Shown here: positions 41,284 through 49,541 of the stretch, piece by piece
Layout: the number at the start of each line of letters is the position of its first letter
Numbering within the stretch: position 1 is the first letter of the stretch
Assembly: GCF_036014215.1 (NCBI RefSeq)
Contig: NZ_CP107921.1
Location: 2,613,501 to 2,677,500, forward strand
Direction of reading: 5' to 3'
Source of the DNA: Streptomyces sp. NBC_00440
Lineage (GTDB): Bacteria; Actinomycetota; Actinomycetes; Streptomycetales; Streptomycetaceae
Length of the DNA: 64,000 nt
Made by a program: the position numbers and the translations under genes
Notes under the pieces: generated by a model
Database searches by the model: none
The model's input: the letters and a program-made list of their open reading frames with translations, nothing else
Told to the model about the DNA's origin: nothing

Positions 41284-41702
41284 CCAGAGGACCGAAGCCG
41301 AAGGACAACGCGGTCCGGCGCAACAAACACGAGCACGCCCAGACCCTCAGCAGCTCGACCACCGAAGGCCGAGCCCTGCCGCCCGGTCTGGGGATCAAGA
41401 CGGCTGGTGCCCGCCGCTTCTGGCGAACCTGGGCGACTTCACCGCAGGCGGCTGCGTGGGCTGAGACCGACTGGGCTGAGCTGGAGATCACGGTGAAGAT
41501 CGTGGACGCCTTCTACCAGGGCGACGTGAAGCTGGCAGGTGAGATCCGCCAACGCGTAGCCAAGTGGGGCGCGACCACGGAGGACAGAGCGAGATTGCGC
41601 ATGTCCCTTGAGGCCCCCGAGGACCAAGGCGACGAGCCCGACTCCACCGAACCCACCACATCCGACCTGGACGAAGAGCTGTTCCGACTCCTGAGTGACT
41701 GA
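41280..41702 (+). CDS. Terminase small subunit
   Basis: A 140-residue protein starting with basic MTRGPKPKDNAVRRNKH, a common beginning of phage terminase small subunits, followed by RFWRTWATSPQAAAWAETDW and a helical oligomerisation region. It should recognise phage DNA and load the large subunit, whose gene follows. GTG 41280. Confidence 0.8.
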   Translation: MTRGPKPKDNAVRRNKHEHAQTLSSSTTEGRALPPGLGIKTAGARRFWRTWATSPQAAAWAETDWAELEITVKIVDAFYQGDVKLAGEIRQRVAKWGATTEDRARLRMSLEAPEDQGDEPDSTEPTTSDLDEELFRLLSD

Positions 41703-41718
41703 ATAGAGGTGACCGCGC

Positions 41719-42282
41719 TTGCAGACAGGCAACCTGCCTGAAGGCGTTCCCTCCCCCAAGGAGACGCTGGGGTACGAGGTCATCCGCTGGTGCAGCAAGT
41801 ACATCGTCCAGCCTGACGGCGAACGTGCGGGGGAACCCTGGCGCTTCAGCAAGGAGCAGCTGAGGTTTGTCCTTTGGCTCTACGCAATCAACCCTGACGG
41901 GACCTGGCGCTACAGTGCTGCCACCCTGCGCAGGGCTAAGGGGTGGGGCAAGACGCCTCTGTTGGCGACCCTTGCCATCGTTGAGTTCATCGGCCCTTGC
42001 CGCTTCTCCCACTTCAACGCCTTCGGGATACCGGTGGCGAAGGCGGTCGCTCTGCCCACTGTGCAGGTCGGCGCCACGGCGTACGAGCAGACCGAACAGA
42101 CCATGGAGTTCATCCGGGGCTGTCTGTCCGAGTCCCCCGCCGAGAAGGAATACAGCCTCGACATCGGCAAGGCCGTCATCCAGTTCAAGAGCGGCAAGCC
42201 CGGCTCGATCAGGCCGAAGGCGACCGCCGGCCGGACGAACGAGGGGAATCGCCCGACCTTTGTCTGGGCCCCGGTGGGTTAA
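41719..42282 (+). CDS. Terminase large subunit, N-terminal part (gene interrupted)
   Basis: First 187 codons of the packaging ATPase. The Walker A is LRRAKGWGKTPLLATL, and a region with TAYEQTEQTMEF follows. TTG 41719 has GAGGTGA upstream; no better start is in frame. The frame ends at TAA 42280-42282, five codons after TFV, just before Walker B. The Walker B part follows in a +1 frame at 42311-42320. Deleting 42265-42316 (52 nt) rejoins the two as TFVLMDEVHHW, the length expected for this family. The protein is therefore split, bypassed, or inactive. Confidence 0.85.
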   Translation: MQTGNLPEGVPSPKETLGYEVIRWCSKYIVQPDGERAGEPWRFSKEQLRFVLWLYAINPDGTWRYSAATLRRAKGWGKTPLLATLAIVEFIGPCRFSHFNAFGIPVAKAVALPTVQVGATAYEQTEQTMEFIRGCLSESPAEKEYSLDIGKAVIQFKSGKPGSIRPKATAGRTNEGNRPTFVWAPVG

Positions 42283-42298
42283 GTCCTGCCGGGGTCCA
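42265..42298 (+). other. Hairpin with stop codon in its loop, inside the terminase gap
   Basis: Begins at the first base after the GTC codon. TGGGCCCCGG (42265-42274) pairs with CCGGGGTCCA (42289-42298), and four further pairs (two of them G-T) bring the stem to 14 bp with hexaloop TTAAGT (42279-42284), which holds the in-frame TAA. It is followed by 18 unpaired bases and then CTC ATG GAC of the second frame. Confidence 0.85.
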
Positions 42299-42319
42299 GG
42301 CGATGTGTGATTCGTACTC

Positions 42320-43333
42320 ATGGACGAGGTCCACCACTGGGTGGGCAGCAACGGGGGCCCGGAGTTCTACCAGACCCTCAAGCGCAACGTCGAGAAGTTG
42401 GCTGCGTCAGGCTCTCGCTGGGTCACCACAACCAATGCGTACAACCCCAACGAAGACAGCGTCGCTCAGCTCATCCACGAGAGCGACATGATCAGCCAAG
42501 GCTTCTGGCTGTACGACTGCATCGAGGGCTCCATCGAGCCCGACGAGATGCGAGACGAAACCAAGGTCCGCCAGGCCCTCATCGAGGCGTACGGCGACGC
42601 TACATGGGCCGACATTGACGGCCTGACTCGCACGATCCTCTACGACCGCACTACTCCTGACTCCACCTACCTGCGCTTCTTCTGCAACCGCATCGCAGAG
42701 TCTTCGGACGGGTGGATGTCCAAGACCGAGTGGGACGCCCGCGAGGACGACCAGGACCCCATCAAGCCCGGCGATCAGATAGCAATTGGATTTGATGGAA
42801 GTATCCGCGGAGATGCAACAGGGATCTGCGGAGTCCGCCTGCGAGACGCCAAGCTGTTTGTCATCGGTGTCTGGGAACGCCCAGAACATGCCCCTGATGA
42901 CTGGGAAGTCGATGTCCTGTCAGTAGAGGCTGCTGTGCACAGAGCCTTCGAGACATACCGAGTCGCGTGGATGTACGCGGACCCGCCTTACTGGCAGGAA
43001 GCCATTGGCCGCTGGTCCATCACGCATGGCGACGACACCGTATTCGAGTTCTGGACCAACAAGCCCACTCGGATGGTTCAGGCCATTGAGCGCTTCCGTA
43101 CCGCCGTAATGGTGGGCGATCTCAAGCACGACGGGGACGTCCGCCTTACTCGGCATGTCCTCAACGCAGTTACCAGGGAAGTCCCTCAGGGCCTTCTCAT
43201 CCAAAAAGACTCCCCCCGATCCAAAAGGAAGATCGACCTAGCTGTGTGCGCCGTGATCGCCATGGAGGCCAGAGCAGATGCCATCGCCGACGGACGAATG
43301 AAACTGAGAAGGTCACGTGTCGTGGGCTTCTAG
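42320..43333 (+). CDS. Terminase large subunit, C-terminal part (gene interrupted)
   Basis: Walker B (MDEVHHW) and nuclease domain, 337 codons from ATG 42320. The frame is open from 42311 (FVLMDEV). The coupling motif VTTTNAYNPNE is typical of HK97-like terminases. Nuclease-domain Asp are in AIGFDGSIRGDATG and, near the C-terminus, KRKIDLAVCAVIAM. No ribosome site is seen before the ATG, so independent translation is doubtful. Confidence 0.85.
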   Translation: MDEVHHWVGSNGGPEFYQTLKRNVEKLAASGSRWVTTTNAYNPNEDSVAQLIHESDMISQGFWLYDCIEGSIEPDEMRDETKVRQALIEAYGDATWADIDGLTRTILYDRTTPDSTYLRFFCNRIAESSDGWMSKTEWDAREDDQDPIKPGDQIAIGFDGSIRGDATGICGVRLRDAKLFVIGVWERPEHAPDDWEVDVLSVEAAVHRAFETYRVAWMYADPPYWQEAIGRWSITHGDDTVFEFWTNKPTRMVQAIERFRTAVMVGDLKHDGDVRLTRHVLNAVTREVPQGLLIQKDSPRSKRKIDLAVCAVIAMEARADAIADGRMKLRRSRVVGF

Positions 43334-43347
43334 AAAGAGGCCCACCT

Positions 43348-44784
43348 ATGATCGTCCCCCCTGGAAGCCACACCGCATTCATAGGTAAGCCGGAATCCCC
43401 TGACCAGTGGCTCATGTACTTGTACGGAAAAGTTCCGGGCCCACTTCACGAATCCCACCTCTACTCGAAGTACTACGAGGGCGAGCAACAGAAGCTCGCG
43501 TTCTCACAGATGAAGTACAAGGCGGCCTTCGCCTCCGTCTTCGGTGAGTGGCGAGACAACTTCTGCGGCACCATCGTGGACTCCACGAACGAGCGGCTGC
43601 ACGTTGATTCCTTCCGGATCTCCGGAGAGGACGACGGCAAGGAGGCACGCGAGTTCTGGCAACGGTCCAGCATGGACGCCTACTCGTCCTCGGTTCACCT
43701 TGAGTCCCTAATCACGGGTACCGCCTACGTTGTTGTCTGGGCGGACGCCCAGGGCGAGCCGACCATCACCCCGGTCCCTGGCGCCCGTATGGCTGTCTCA
43801 TACAAGGCCGGCTCCCTGTGGGAACTGGAGGCCGCGGCGCGCTTCGAGATGGACTCCTGGGGCCGACAGCAGATCACGCTCTGGACCGAGAGCTATGTAT
43901 ACGAGGTCGCCTACGGAACCACCGAGTGGGACCAGGGCGTCACCAAGCCCAACCCGCTCGGTGCCGTCCCCGTAGTGCCCTTCGAGAACCGCTCTCGACT
44001 CGGCATGGATCCGGTCTCGGAGCTGGTCAACTGCATCCCCATTCAGGATGCGATCAACAAGACGACCATGGATGCGCTGACGGCGTCTGAGTTTGCGGCC
44101 TTCCCTCAGCGCTTCGTCACCGGCCTGGAGATCCAGGAAGACGCCAACGGCAACCCTGTCGAGCCGTACAACGTCGGCCAGGACAAGCTTCTTCAGGCTG
44201 AGGACCCAGCTGCCAAGTTCGGCTCCTTCGCTGCCGCTGACCTCTCGAATTACGTGACCCTGGTGGACATGCTGGTCCAGCACCTCGCCACTGTTGCGAG
44301 GGTTCCCAGCCATTACTTCCTGGTCAACACGACCAACGCCCCTTCTGGCGAGGCGATCATCTCGGCGGAAGCCGGTCTCGTCGCCAAGGTGCGGGAGCGG
44401 ATGCTCCACTTCGGTGAAGCATGGGAGCGAGTCATTCGACTTTGCTTCGCTGTCAAGAATGACAAGCGCAAGGACGCGTTCGAAATGGAGACGCGTTGGC
44501 AGGACCCCGAATACCGCACAGAAGCCCAGCACGTTGATGCCCTGCTCAAGCTGAAGCAGCTTGATGTGCCTTTGGAATTTCTCTGGTTCGAGGCCGGGTT
44601 CTCCGCCGCTCAGGTTGCCGACTTCCGCGAAATGCGGAAGCAGGACGCCAAGGCTCAGGCCGAGATACAGAAGCTCATGCCTCAGCCTCAGGGACAGCCC
44701 CAAGGGCAGCAACCCCATGCCAACAAGCCTCCGCAAGGGAACTCCGGCAACGCAAACCGGAAGCTCCACGAGGCTAAGCCCTGA
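43348..44784 (+). CDS. Phage portal protein (SPP1 gp6-like)
   Basis: Portal of 478 residues. Typical features: a Lys/Tyr-rich N-terminal region (MYLYGKVPGPLHE), PVVPFENRSRLGMDPVSEL, the segment NYVTLVDMLVQHLATVARVPSHYF, and GEAIISAEAGLVAKV near the stem helix, as in SPP1 gp6-like portals. The Gln/Pro-rich C-terminus is flexible. ATG 43348 follows AGAGG. It forms the dodecameric DNA gate at one capsid vertex. Confidence 0.88.
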   Translation: MIVPPGSHTAFIGKPESPDQWLMYLYGKVPGPLHESHLYSKYYEGEQQKLAFSQMKYKAAFASVFGEWRDNFCGTIVDSTNERLHVDSFRISGEDDGKEAREFWQRSSMDAYSSSVHLESLITGTAYVVVWADAQGEPTITPVPGARMAVSYKAGSLWELEAAARFEMDSWGRQQITLWTESYVYEVAYGTTEWDQGVTKPNPLGAVPVVPFENRSRLGMDPVSELVNCIPIQDAINKTTMDALTASEFAAFPQRFVTGLEIQEDANGNPVEPYNVGQDKLLQAEDPAAKFGSFAAADLSNYVTLVDMLVQHLATVARVPSHYFLVNTTNAPSGEAIISAEAGLVAKVRERMLHFGEAWERVIRLCFAVKNDKRKDAFEMETRWQDPEYRTEAQHVDALLKLKQLDVPLEFLWFEAGFSAAQVADFREMRKQDAKAQAEIQKLMPQPQGQPQGQQPHANKPPQGNSGNANRKLHEAKP

Positions 44785-44824
44785 CCCGCCGAAATGGTGA
44801 GTCCCTTCCGAAATGGAATCACGT

Positions 44825-45349
44825 ATGACTACTCAGGACGACACCGCCGGACAGCTGGGCAACGAGGGAAACCCTCCGCCCCCTCCGGCTGGCCCGACGC
44901 TGGAAGAGGTTGCTGCCGACCGCGACCGTTGGAAGGCCCTCTCCCGACAGAACGAGACCAACTACAACTCGTCCCGCACCGAGCTCCATCAGCTCCAGGC
45001 CGACCAGCAGACCGCTATCGAGGCCGCGCGTACCGAGGGCCGGACGTCCGCTCTGGGCGAGGTATCCACGGAGCTGGTGACTGCGGAACTGCGGATCCAG
45101 GCCGCGGGTGCCGGTGCTGACCTCCCCGACCTCTCGTTCCTCGACCTCAACCGGTTCACGGGCGACGACTCTCGCCCAGACGGGGAGGCCGTCAAGTCGT
45201 TCATCGAGTCCCTGCCCAAGCAGGGAAATTCCGGAGCGGGCTTCCCACACATTGCAGGCGCCGGCCACAACCGGGGCGGCAACAGCGAGTTCACCAGCAT
45301 CAATCCCAACGATCTGGCGGACTACATCGCGGGCGGGGCTTTCCTCTAA
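44825..45349 (+). CDS. Capsid scaffolding protein
   Basis: A 174-residue acidic, helical protein between portal and coat. A Pro-rich segment (GNPPPPPAGP) precedes a coiled coil (LEEVAADRDRWKALSRQNE ... HQLQADQQTAIEAARTEG). Position and composition fit a scaffold; there is no protease next to it. ATG 44825; ATG 44813 in frame is possible. Confidence 0.75.
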   Translation: MTTQDDTAGQLGNEGNPPPPPAGPTLEEVAADRDRWKALSRQNETNYNSSRTELHQLQADQQTAIEAARTEGRTSALGEVSTELVTAELRIQAAGAGADLPDLSFLDLNRFTGDDSRPDGEAVKSFIESLPKQGNSGAGFPHIAGAGHNRGGNSEFTSINPNDLADYIAGGAFL

Positions 45350-45373
45350 GCCTGCCCCCCTTTCCCTTCATTC

Positions 45374-45398
45374 AGCCCTCCGCCTGGGGGGCTTTTTT
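45374..45398 (+). terminator. Rho-independent terminator before the coat gene
   Basis: AGCCCTCC pairs with GGGGGGCT (one T-G pair) around GCCT, followed by TTTTTT. Confidence 0.85.
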
Positions 45399-45418
45399 CA
45401 TGCCCTCATGGAGGCTTA

Positions 45419-46510
45419 ATGGCTACTCAGCATCACTTCAATCTCGATCCGGTCCAGGTCACGATCGCGGCTCTCGGAATCCTTGACCGTCAGCTGACCC
45501 TCGGGGGCATCCCGGCCCGATACTCGGAGCTGAATTTCACCGGTGGGATCGGTGACGTGATCAACGTGAACCGCGAGTCCCGCGGCATCCCGGTCCAGGA
45601 GTCGGGCATCTCTGCGCCGATCAAGAACCCGATCACCGGAGACAACAACATCTTCGCTGCGGCGACCGACCGGCCGCTCCCGGCAGCGGACCGACGAGCC
45701 CCGAACGGCTTCGTCACCGAGACCCGGTTCCCGGTCCAGCTCACCACCCTCGCGCAGAACGCTACTGCCATCGGCATGGAGCAGGTCGCCTTCGATCTCA
45801 AGCAGTTCGGCTCTCAGGTCCTCTCCAAGCTCACCAGGGGGTTCGCCGAGTACTTCGATGACACGGTTGCCGCGTTCATCAAGGCGAACATCTCCCGCTC
45901 GGGCCTGACTGCTGCGCAGACCAAGGCTGTTGGTGGTGACGTCACCGTCTCCATCCCGCAGGCTGACGGTACCGGCACCAACATGACCCAGCGCGCCCTT
46001 GCCATCCGTGCGGCCCTGGTGGACGCCCGCATGAACATGAACCTGGCCCTGGTCCCCACCTCTGAGCGGTATCTCATTGCCGGCCCCGAGGTCGAGGCGA
46101 TCCTTCTGAAAGACCCCGAATTCGTCGCGGTGGACTACTCCGGTGACACCAACGCGCTTCGCCGGGCGACTGTTGGTCGAATCTATGGTTTCGACATCGT
46201 CATTCACAACGCATTCGGCCTGGAGATGTACCTCTTCCATAAGTCGGCGATGCTCATTGCTTCTGCCTGCCCGTCTCTTCCGATGGGCGCCGTCACCGGC
46301 TCCATTCAGAATGTAAACGGCATCGCTACCCGGATGCTGGTCGACTACGACTACAACCAGAAGCACGACACGATTGGCCTCGACACCATGTATGGCCTGG
46401 CAACTATCAAGGAAGATCCGGCCTATAGCGTCCGAGGCACCGTCATCGGCGAGAAGTTCGTTCGTGGTCTCAAGATTTCGATCACGGAGACTGCGCCCCC
46501 GGCTGGCTGA
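45419..46510 (+). CDS. Major capsid protein (P22 coat-like)
   Basis: Major coat protein of 363 residues, HK97 fold. The order scaffold-coat and sequence such as LGGIPARYSELNFTGGIGDV, then GFAEYFDDTVAAFIKANIS and YGFDIVIHNAFG, fit P22 gp5-like coat proteins of actinophages. No cleavage site or protease is seen. ATG 45419 lies about 20 bases past a terminator; GGAGG is close upstream. Confidence 0.88.
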   Translation: MATQHHFNLDPVQVTIAALGILDRQLTLGGIPARYSELNFTGGIGDVINVNRESRGIPVQESGISAPIKNPITGDNNIFAAATDRPLPAADRRAPNGFVTETRFPVQLTTLAQNATAIGMEQVAFDLKQFGSQVLSKLTRGFAEYFDDTVAAFIKANISRSGLTAAQTKAVGGDVTVSIPQADGTGTNMTQRALAIRAALVDARMNMNLALVPTSERYLIAGPEVEAILLKDPEFVAVDYSGDTNALRRATVGRIYGFDIVIHNAFGLEMYLFHKSAMLIASACPSLPMGAVTGSIQNVNGIATRMLVDYDYNQKHDTIGLDTMYGLATIKEDPAYSVRGTVIGEKFVRGLKISITETAPPAG

Positions 46511-46536
46511 TCTCCCCAACTACTACGGGAGGTTGA

Positions 46537-46923
46537 ATGCCAATAGCAACCACTGACGATGTGCTTGCCCGCCTCGGGCGGCCCTTCTCAGATGATGCAG
46601 AGGCCACCAAGACGGCGGCCTTCATCGAAGACGCTACTGCCCTTGTGTGCGATTACTGCGGGACAGATTTCCAGCAGCCGACATGGGAAGCAGTGCCTGG
46701 CGCAGTGAAGGCCGCTGTCTGTTCCGAGGTGATCCGATGGCTCTCCGTCTCTCCTGGCACGGTCATGGAGAAGACCGGCGACCTGCAAGTGGAGTACGCG
46801 CAGACCGCGTACAACTCGGGTCTGTCGGAGGCCGCAAAGTCGATGCTGACCAAGTACAGGAAGCGCATGGGGTCGATCTCCTTGACACGAGACTGGCAGG
46901 AGAAACCCCTTGGCACTCTTTAA
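46537..46923 (+). CDS. Head-tail connector (adaptor) protein
   Basis: A 128-residue helical protein. The start MPIATTDDVLARLGRPFSD resembles phage head-tail adaptor (gp6/gp15-like) proteins, which begin with TxxDVxxRLGR. It follows the coat gene, as expected. It overlaps the next gene by 14 bases. Confidence 0.75.
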   Translation: MPIATTDDVLARLGRPFSDDAEATKTAAFIEDATALVCDYCGTDFQQPTWEAVPGAVKAAVCSEVIRWLSVSPGTVMEKTGDLQVEYAQTAYNSGLSEAAKSMLTKYRKRMGSISLTRDWQEKPLGTL

Positions 46924-47239
46924 CGACATCATCGAGGTCCGCCGGGCCCCCCTGGTAGAGGACGCCTACGGCCATCACCGCGACTGGGACACGTACACGG
47001 TTGTCTGGTCCGGGCTCGGTGCCGGCGTCCCCTACCTGCGTACGCACAAGGCGGAGACTCCCGTCCGAGAGACCACCACAAACAAGGCGACGATCTACCT
47101 TCCCGGAAACTTGGAGGTGGACTCGTCCGACCAAATTCTGTTTCAGTCGAAGCTCTGGACGCCTGAAGGCGAGCCATGGAAGTGGAAGTTGGGCTCTCGC
47201 CAATACACCATGATCGACGTCCGGGGGGTGACTAAGTGA
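46910..47239 (+). CDS. Head closure (stopper) protein
   Basis: A 109-residue beta-rich protein (IIEVRRAPLVEDAYGHHRDW) in the position of head-tail stopper proteins. TTG 46910 is the likely start. Assignment rests mainly on gene order. Confidence 0.65.
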   Translation: MALFNDIIEVRRAPLVEDAYGHHRDWDTYTVVWSGLGAGVPYLRTHKAETPVRETTTNKATIYLPGNLEVDSSDQILFQSKLWTPEGEPWKWKLGSRQYTMIDVRGVTK

Positions 47240-47628
47240 TGGCCACTCCGAAGCGCGGCAAGCAGCACACCCGATACGGGACAGCAGACTTCACGTTCGA
47301 GACTGATATGGGCTTTGAGACCAAGCTTTTGAAGTCCGGAGAGGTCAGAGCTCTGGTCGTCGCCAAGACGGGTGAGATGGCGGGCGACATGATCAAGGCC
47401 GCCCCCCGCGGCCCGCACGTGACGACTGACGCCTACTCGATCAAGAAGAACATTCACCCCTATGTCGAACGTGTTGGGGATGAGTGGGTCGGATACGTCG
47501 TCGTCGAGGAGAACGAGCGCGCGAGGCACGCAATGCTCCAGGAACGTGGTTACCGCGACCTTGCAGGGCGCCGGCACGCAGGTCGCTTCTACTTGCGAGC
47601 CGTACTCCTGAGTGAGCGGGTTGAATGA
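47239..47628 (+). CDS. Minor tail/HK97 gp10-like protein
   Basis: A 129-residue protein with an AKTGEMAGDMIKAAPRGPHV segment typical of HK97 gp10-like neck proteins. ATG 47239 shares one base with the previous stop; a GTG at 47236 is an alternative. Confidence 0.65.
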   Translation: MATPKRGKQHTRYGTADFTFETDMGFETKLLKSGEVRALVVAKTGEMAGDMIKAAPRGPHVTTDAYSIKKNIHPYVERVGDEWVGYVVVEENERARHAMLQERGYRDLAGRRHAGRFYLRAVLLSERVE

Positions 47629-48014
47629 GATCAGACCCGCTGCCTCTGCTGATTAGCTACCTCAGGTCGCTCCCGGAGATTCCCACAGGGGCGGTGACTG
47701 GCACCCTCGTGGGCCGGTCCGTGGGAGAGACGACCATCTACCTCATGCAGTCCGGGGGCTACCGCATCAAGCGGGACCGGGCCGACCGCATGTACGTCGT
47801 CTACGACGTGTACGGCGAGAGCCCGGCTGAGGCCGGAGAGCTGGCCTACACCGTCCGTGAAGTCCTACTTGAGCAGCTTCCCGGTCAGAGCCTCAACGGG
47901 GCCCTGGTGCTCGATGTCCACGAAGAGGACGCCCCCAGCTGGCACCCGGACATGCAGTCACTTGAGCCCGCTTACTCGGGCGAGGTCTCTGTGTACCTCG
48001 TAGCTGACGACTAA
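47625..48014 (+). CDS. Tail terminator protein
   Basis: A 129-residue protein starting RSDPLPLLISYLRSLPEIPTG, with VVYDVYGESPAEAGELAYTVREVLLEQL, similar in layout to gpU-like tail terminators. ATGA overlap with the previous gene. Gene order supports the role. Confidence 0.7.
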   Translation: MRSDPLPLLISYLRSLPEIPTGAVTGTLVGRSVGETTIYLMQSGGYRIKRDRADRMYVVYDVYGESPAEAGELAYTVREVLLEQLPGQSLNGALVLDVHEEDAPSWHPDMQSLEPAYSGEVSVYLVADD

Positions 48015-48037
48015 CCCCCCGCAACTCCACAGCCTGA

Positions 48038-48062
48038 GCGGTCCCTTTGGGGCCGCCTTTTT
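48038..48062 (+). terminator. Terminator before the tail tube gene
   Basis: GCGGTCCC pairs with GGGGCCGC around TTT, followed by CTTTTT. Confidence 0.8.
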
Positions 48063-48081
48063 GTTTCCCCAAAGGAGCCAG

Positions 48082-48669
48082 ATGGCCAATAACGATGCCT
48101 CGAAGATCCGCTTCGCGCCGAATGGCGCTCTTTACATCGCACCTGCTGTCGGCGCGACGCTGCCCACTGTGGTGGGTGACGGCAAGACTCCCCCGGTTGG
48201 CTACAAGTCACTCGGCTATCTGTCAGACGCGGGGTGTGTAATCACCCCCACGGTGACCGCTGACCCGGTGAACGCCTGGCAGTCGGCCGTTCCGGTCCTC
48301 TTCAACGTGTCAGCTGCGACGTTCACCGTGGCAGCGACCTTCATAGAGACCAACATCAACACCACTGAGCTGTTCTGGGGCGCCTCATGGGTTGCCGTCA
48401 CACCTGAGGGTGGTGGCACTGCCGACACCTGGCGCCTGGACCTGTCCAGCACCCCGGACCTTCAGGAGATTTCCCTCGTCGTGGACTGGGGCCAGGGCGC
48501 CGCGCTCAACCGAGTCGTCGTCCCGCGGTCGATGATCCAGGACCGAGGCGCAATCACCCTCGTCCGCAACGCTGCCCAGGAGTACCAGCTCACCATTGAC
48601 GCCCTCGACTCCGATGGCGTCCTCGGCTACGTCCTGACGAACCAGAACATGGCGCCTGCCGCGCCGTGA
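48082..48669 (+). CDS. Major tail tube protein
   Basis: A 195-residue protein, mostly beta strands, starting MANNDASKIRFAPNGALYIAP and containing TNQNMAPAAP at the end. Position before the tail chaperones and size fit a siphovirus tail tube. ATG 48082 has AAAGGAG upstream. The body includes FTVAATFIETNINTTELFWG, like other actinophage tail tubes. Confidence 0.8.
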   Translation: MANNDASKIRFAPNGALYIAPAVGATLPTVVGDGKTPPVGYKSLGYLSDAGCVITPTVTADPVNAWQSAVPVLFNVSAATFTVAATFIETNINTTELFWGASWVAVTPEGGGTADTWRLDLSSTPDLQEISLVVDWGQGAALNRVVVPRSMIQDRGAITLVRNAAQEYQLTIDALDSDGVLGYVLTNQNMAPAAP

Positions 48670-48697
48670 GCCAAGGGAATTAATTCACGCCCCCTTG

Positions 48698-48721
48698 CCG
48701 GGGAGGGCTCATAGTCCCCGG
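48698..48721 (+). terminator. Hairpin after the tail tube gene
   Basis: CCGGGGA (48698-48704) pairs with TCCCCGG (48715-48721); no T-run. It may reduce read-through into the chaperone genes. Confidence 0.5.
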
Positions 48722-48786
48722 TCTCTCCCACCCCCGGTTCAAGCCCCTCGTGGGCATCTGTTGCTACCCCCATCTTTGGAGTCCCC

Positions 48787-49119
48787 ATGACTGCTGCCAA
48801 GAAGACTGCCTCGAAGAAGACTGCCGCGCCGGCCGATGAGGTCAGCGTCGAGGTCGAGCTTCCCGACGCTGGCGCCGAACTGGGTGCCGCGGAGGCTGAG
48901 GCGAAGGGTGCCGGCGTCACCGTCGAGCACAACGGCAAGGTCTATGTCCTTCCGTCCCCTCTGGACTACCCGGTTGACGTTGTCTTCGCAGACAACGACT
49001 TCGAGGCCGTCCGCATCGTCCTGGGCGAGGACCAGTGGCAGGAGTACCGGAAGTCCAAGCCGACCATCCGTGACTTCCAGGAGTTCAACACAAAGATCAA
49101 CGAGGCTTCGGGAAACTGA
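48787..49119 (+). CDS. Tail assembly chaperone (short form, G-like)
   Basis: A 110-residue protein. A Lys/Ala-rich N-terminus is followed by VELPDAGAELGAAEAEA and YVLPSPLDYPVDVVFADND. Its last codons GGA AAC TGA form the slippery site for a -1 shift into the T-like frame. It assists tail tube assembly on the tape measure. Confidence 0.8.
   Translation: MTAAKKTASKKTAAPADEVSVEVELPDAGAELGAAEAEAKGAGVTVEHNGKVYVLPSPLDYPVDVVFADNDFEAVRIVLGEDQWQEYRKSKPTIRDFQEFNTKINEASGN
49110..49116 (+). promoter_or_regulatory. -1 frameshift slippery site GGGAAAC
   Basis: In frame 0 the codons are TCG GGA AAC TGA; the heptamer is G GGA AAC, a canonical X XXY YYZ site directly before the stop. Slipping back one base continues with CTG AGT AGA and leads into the 49116-49532 frame. 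Lambda uses GGGAAAG at its G/T junction. Confidence 0.85.
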
Positions 49120-49532
49120 GTAGAGCTGTCTACGTCATCCAGAAGTTTCCCGGAGAGCTGGAAGCGGACTTGCTTCAGTTCTTCGGGGTTGACTTTCTGG
49201 ACCTGTGGCGTGGACAGCTCTCCCTCCGACGAATCAACATCCTGATCGGATCACTGCTAAATCAGCCGGGGCGTTCGTCCCTGGCAGCGGTCATTGATGA
49301 ATCCGCCGAGTGGTCGAACTCAGACCACCTGCTTGCTCGGGTCTCTGACGCCCTTGAGCTTTCCAACTGGCTCTTCTACCAGGCCAACTCAGGCGAGGAA
49401 GGGGAGGGCGTTCCCGCTCCCACTCCCATGCTCCGGCCTGGCGAAGAGGACGAAGTCCTTGTACCTGAAGCGCCGGCCTATGCCTCAACGGACGAGGTGG
49501 TGAATTTCTTCAGTCGAATGAACAACCTCTAA
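49116..49532 (+). CDS. Tail assembly chaperone, T-like extension (made by -1 frameshift)
   Basis: About 138 codons in the -1 frame, giving a 248-residue GT-like fusion with the upstream gene (48787-49116 joined to 49116-49532). Sequence YVIQKFPGELEADLLQFFGVD ... LWRGQLSLRRINILIGSL is typical of actinophage chaperones. No good independent start or ribosome site is seen, which supports frameshifting. The acidic C-terminus ends 9 bases before the tape measure gene. Confidence 0.82.
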   Translation: MSRAVYVIQKFPGELEADLLQFFGVDFLDLWRGQLSLRRINILIGSLLNQPGRSSLAAVIDESAEWSNSDHLLARVSDALELSNWLFYQANSGEEGEGVPAPTPMLRPGEEDEVLVPEAPAYASTDEVVNFFSRMNNL

Positions 49533-49541
49533 GGGGGGCCG

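Noticed and set aside
42265..42316. The terminase gap as a group I or II intron, or an intein
   Set aside because: 52 nt is far too short for a self-splicing intron or intein and no splice-core features are seen.
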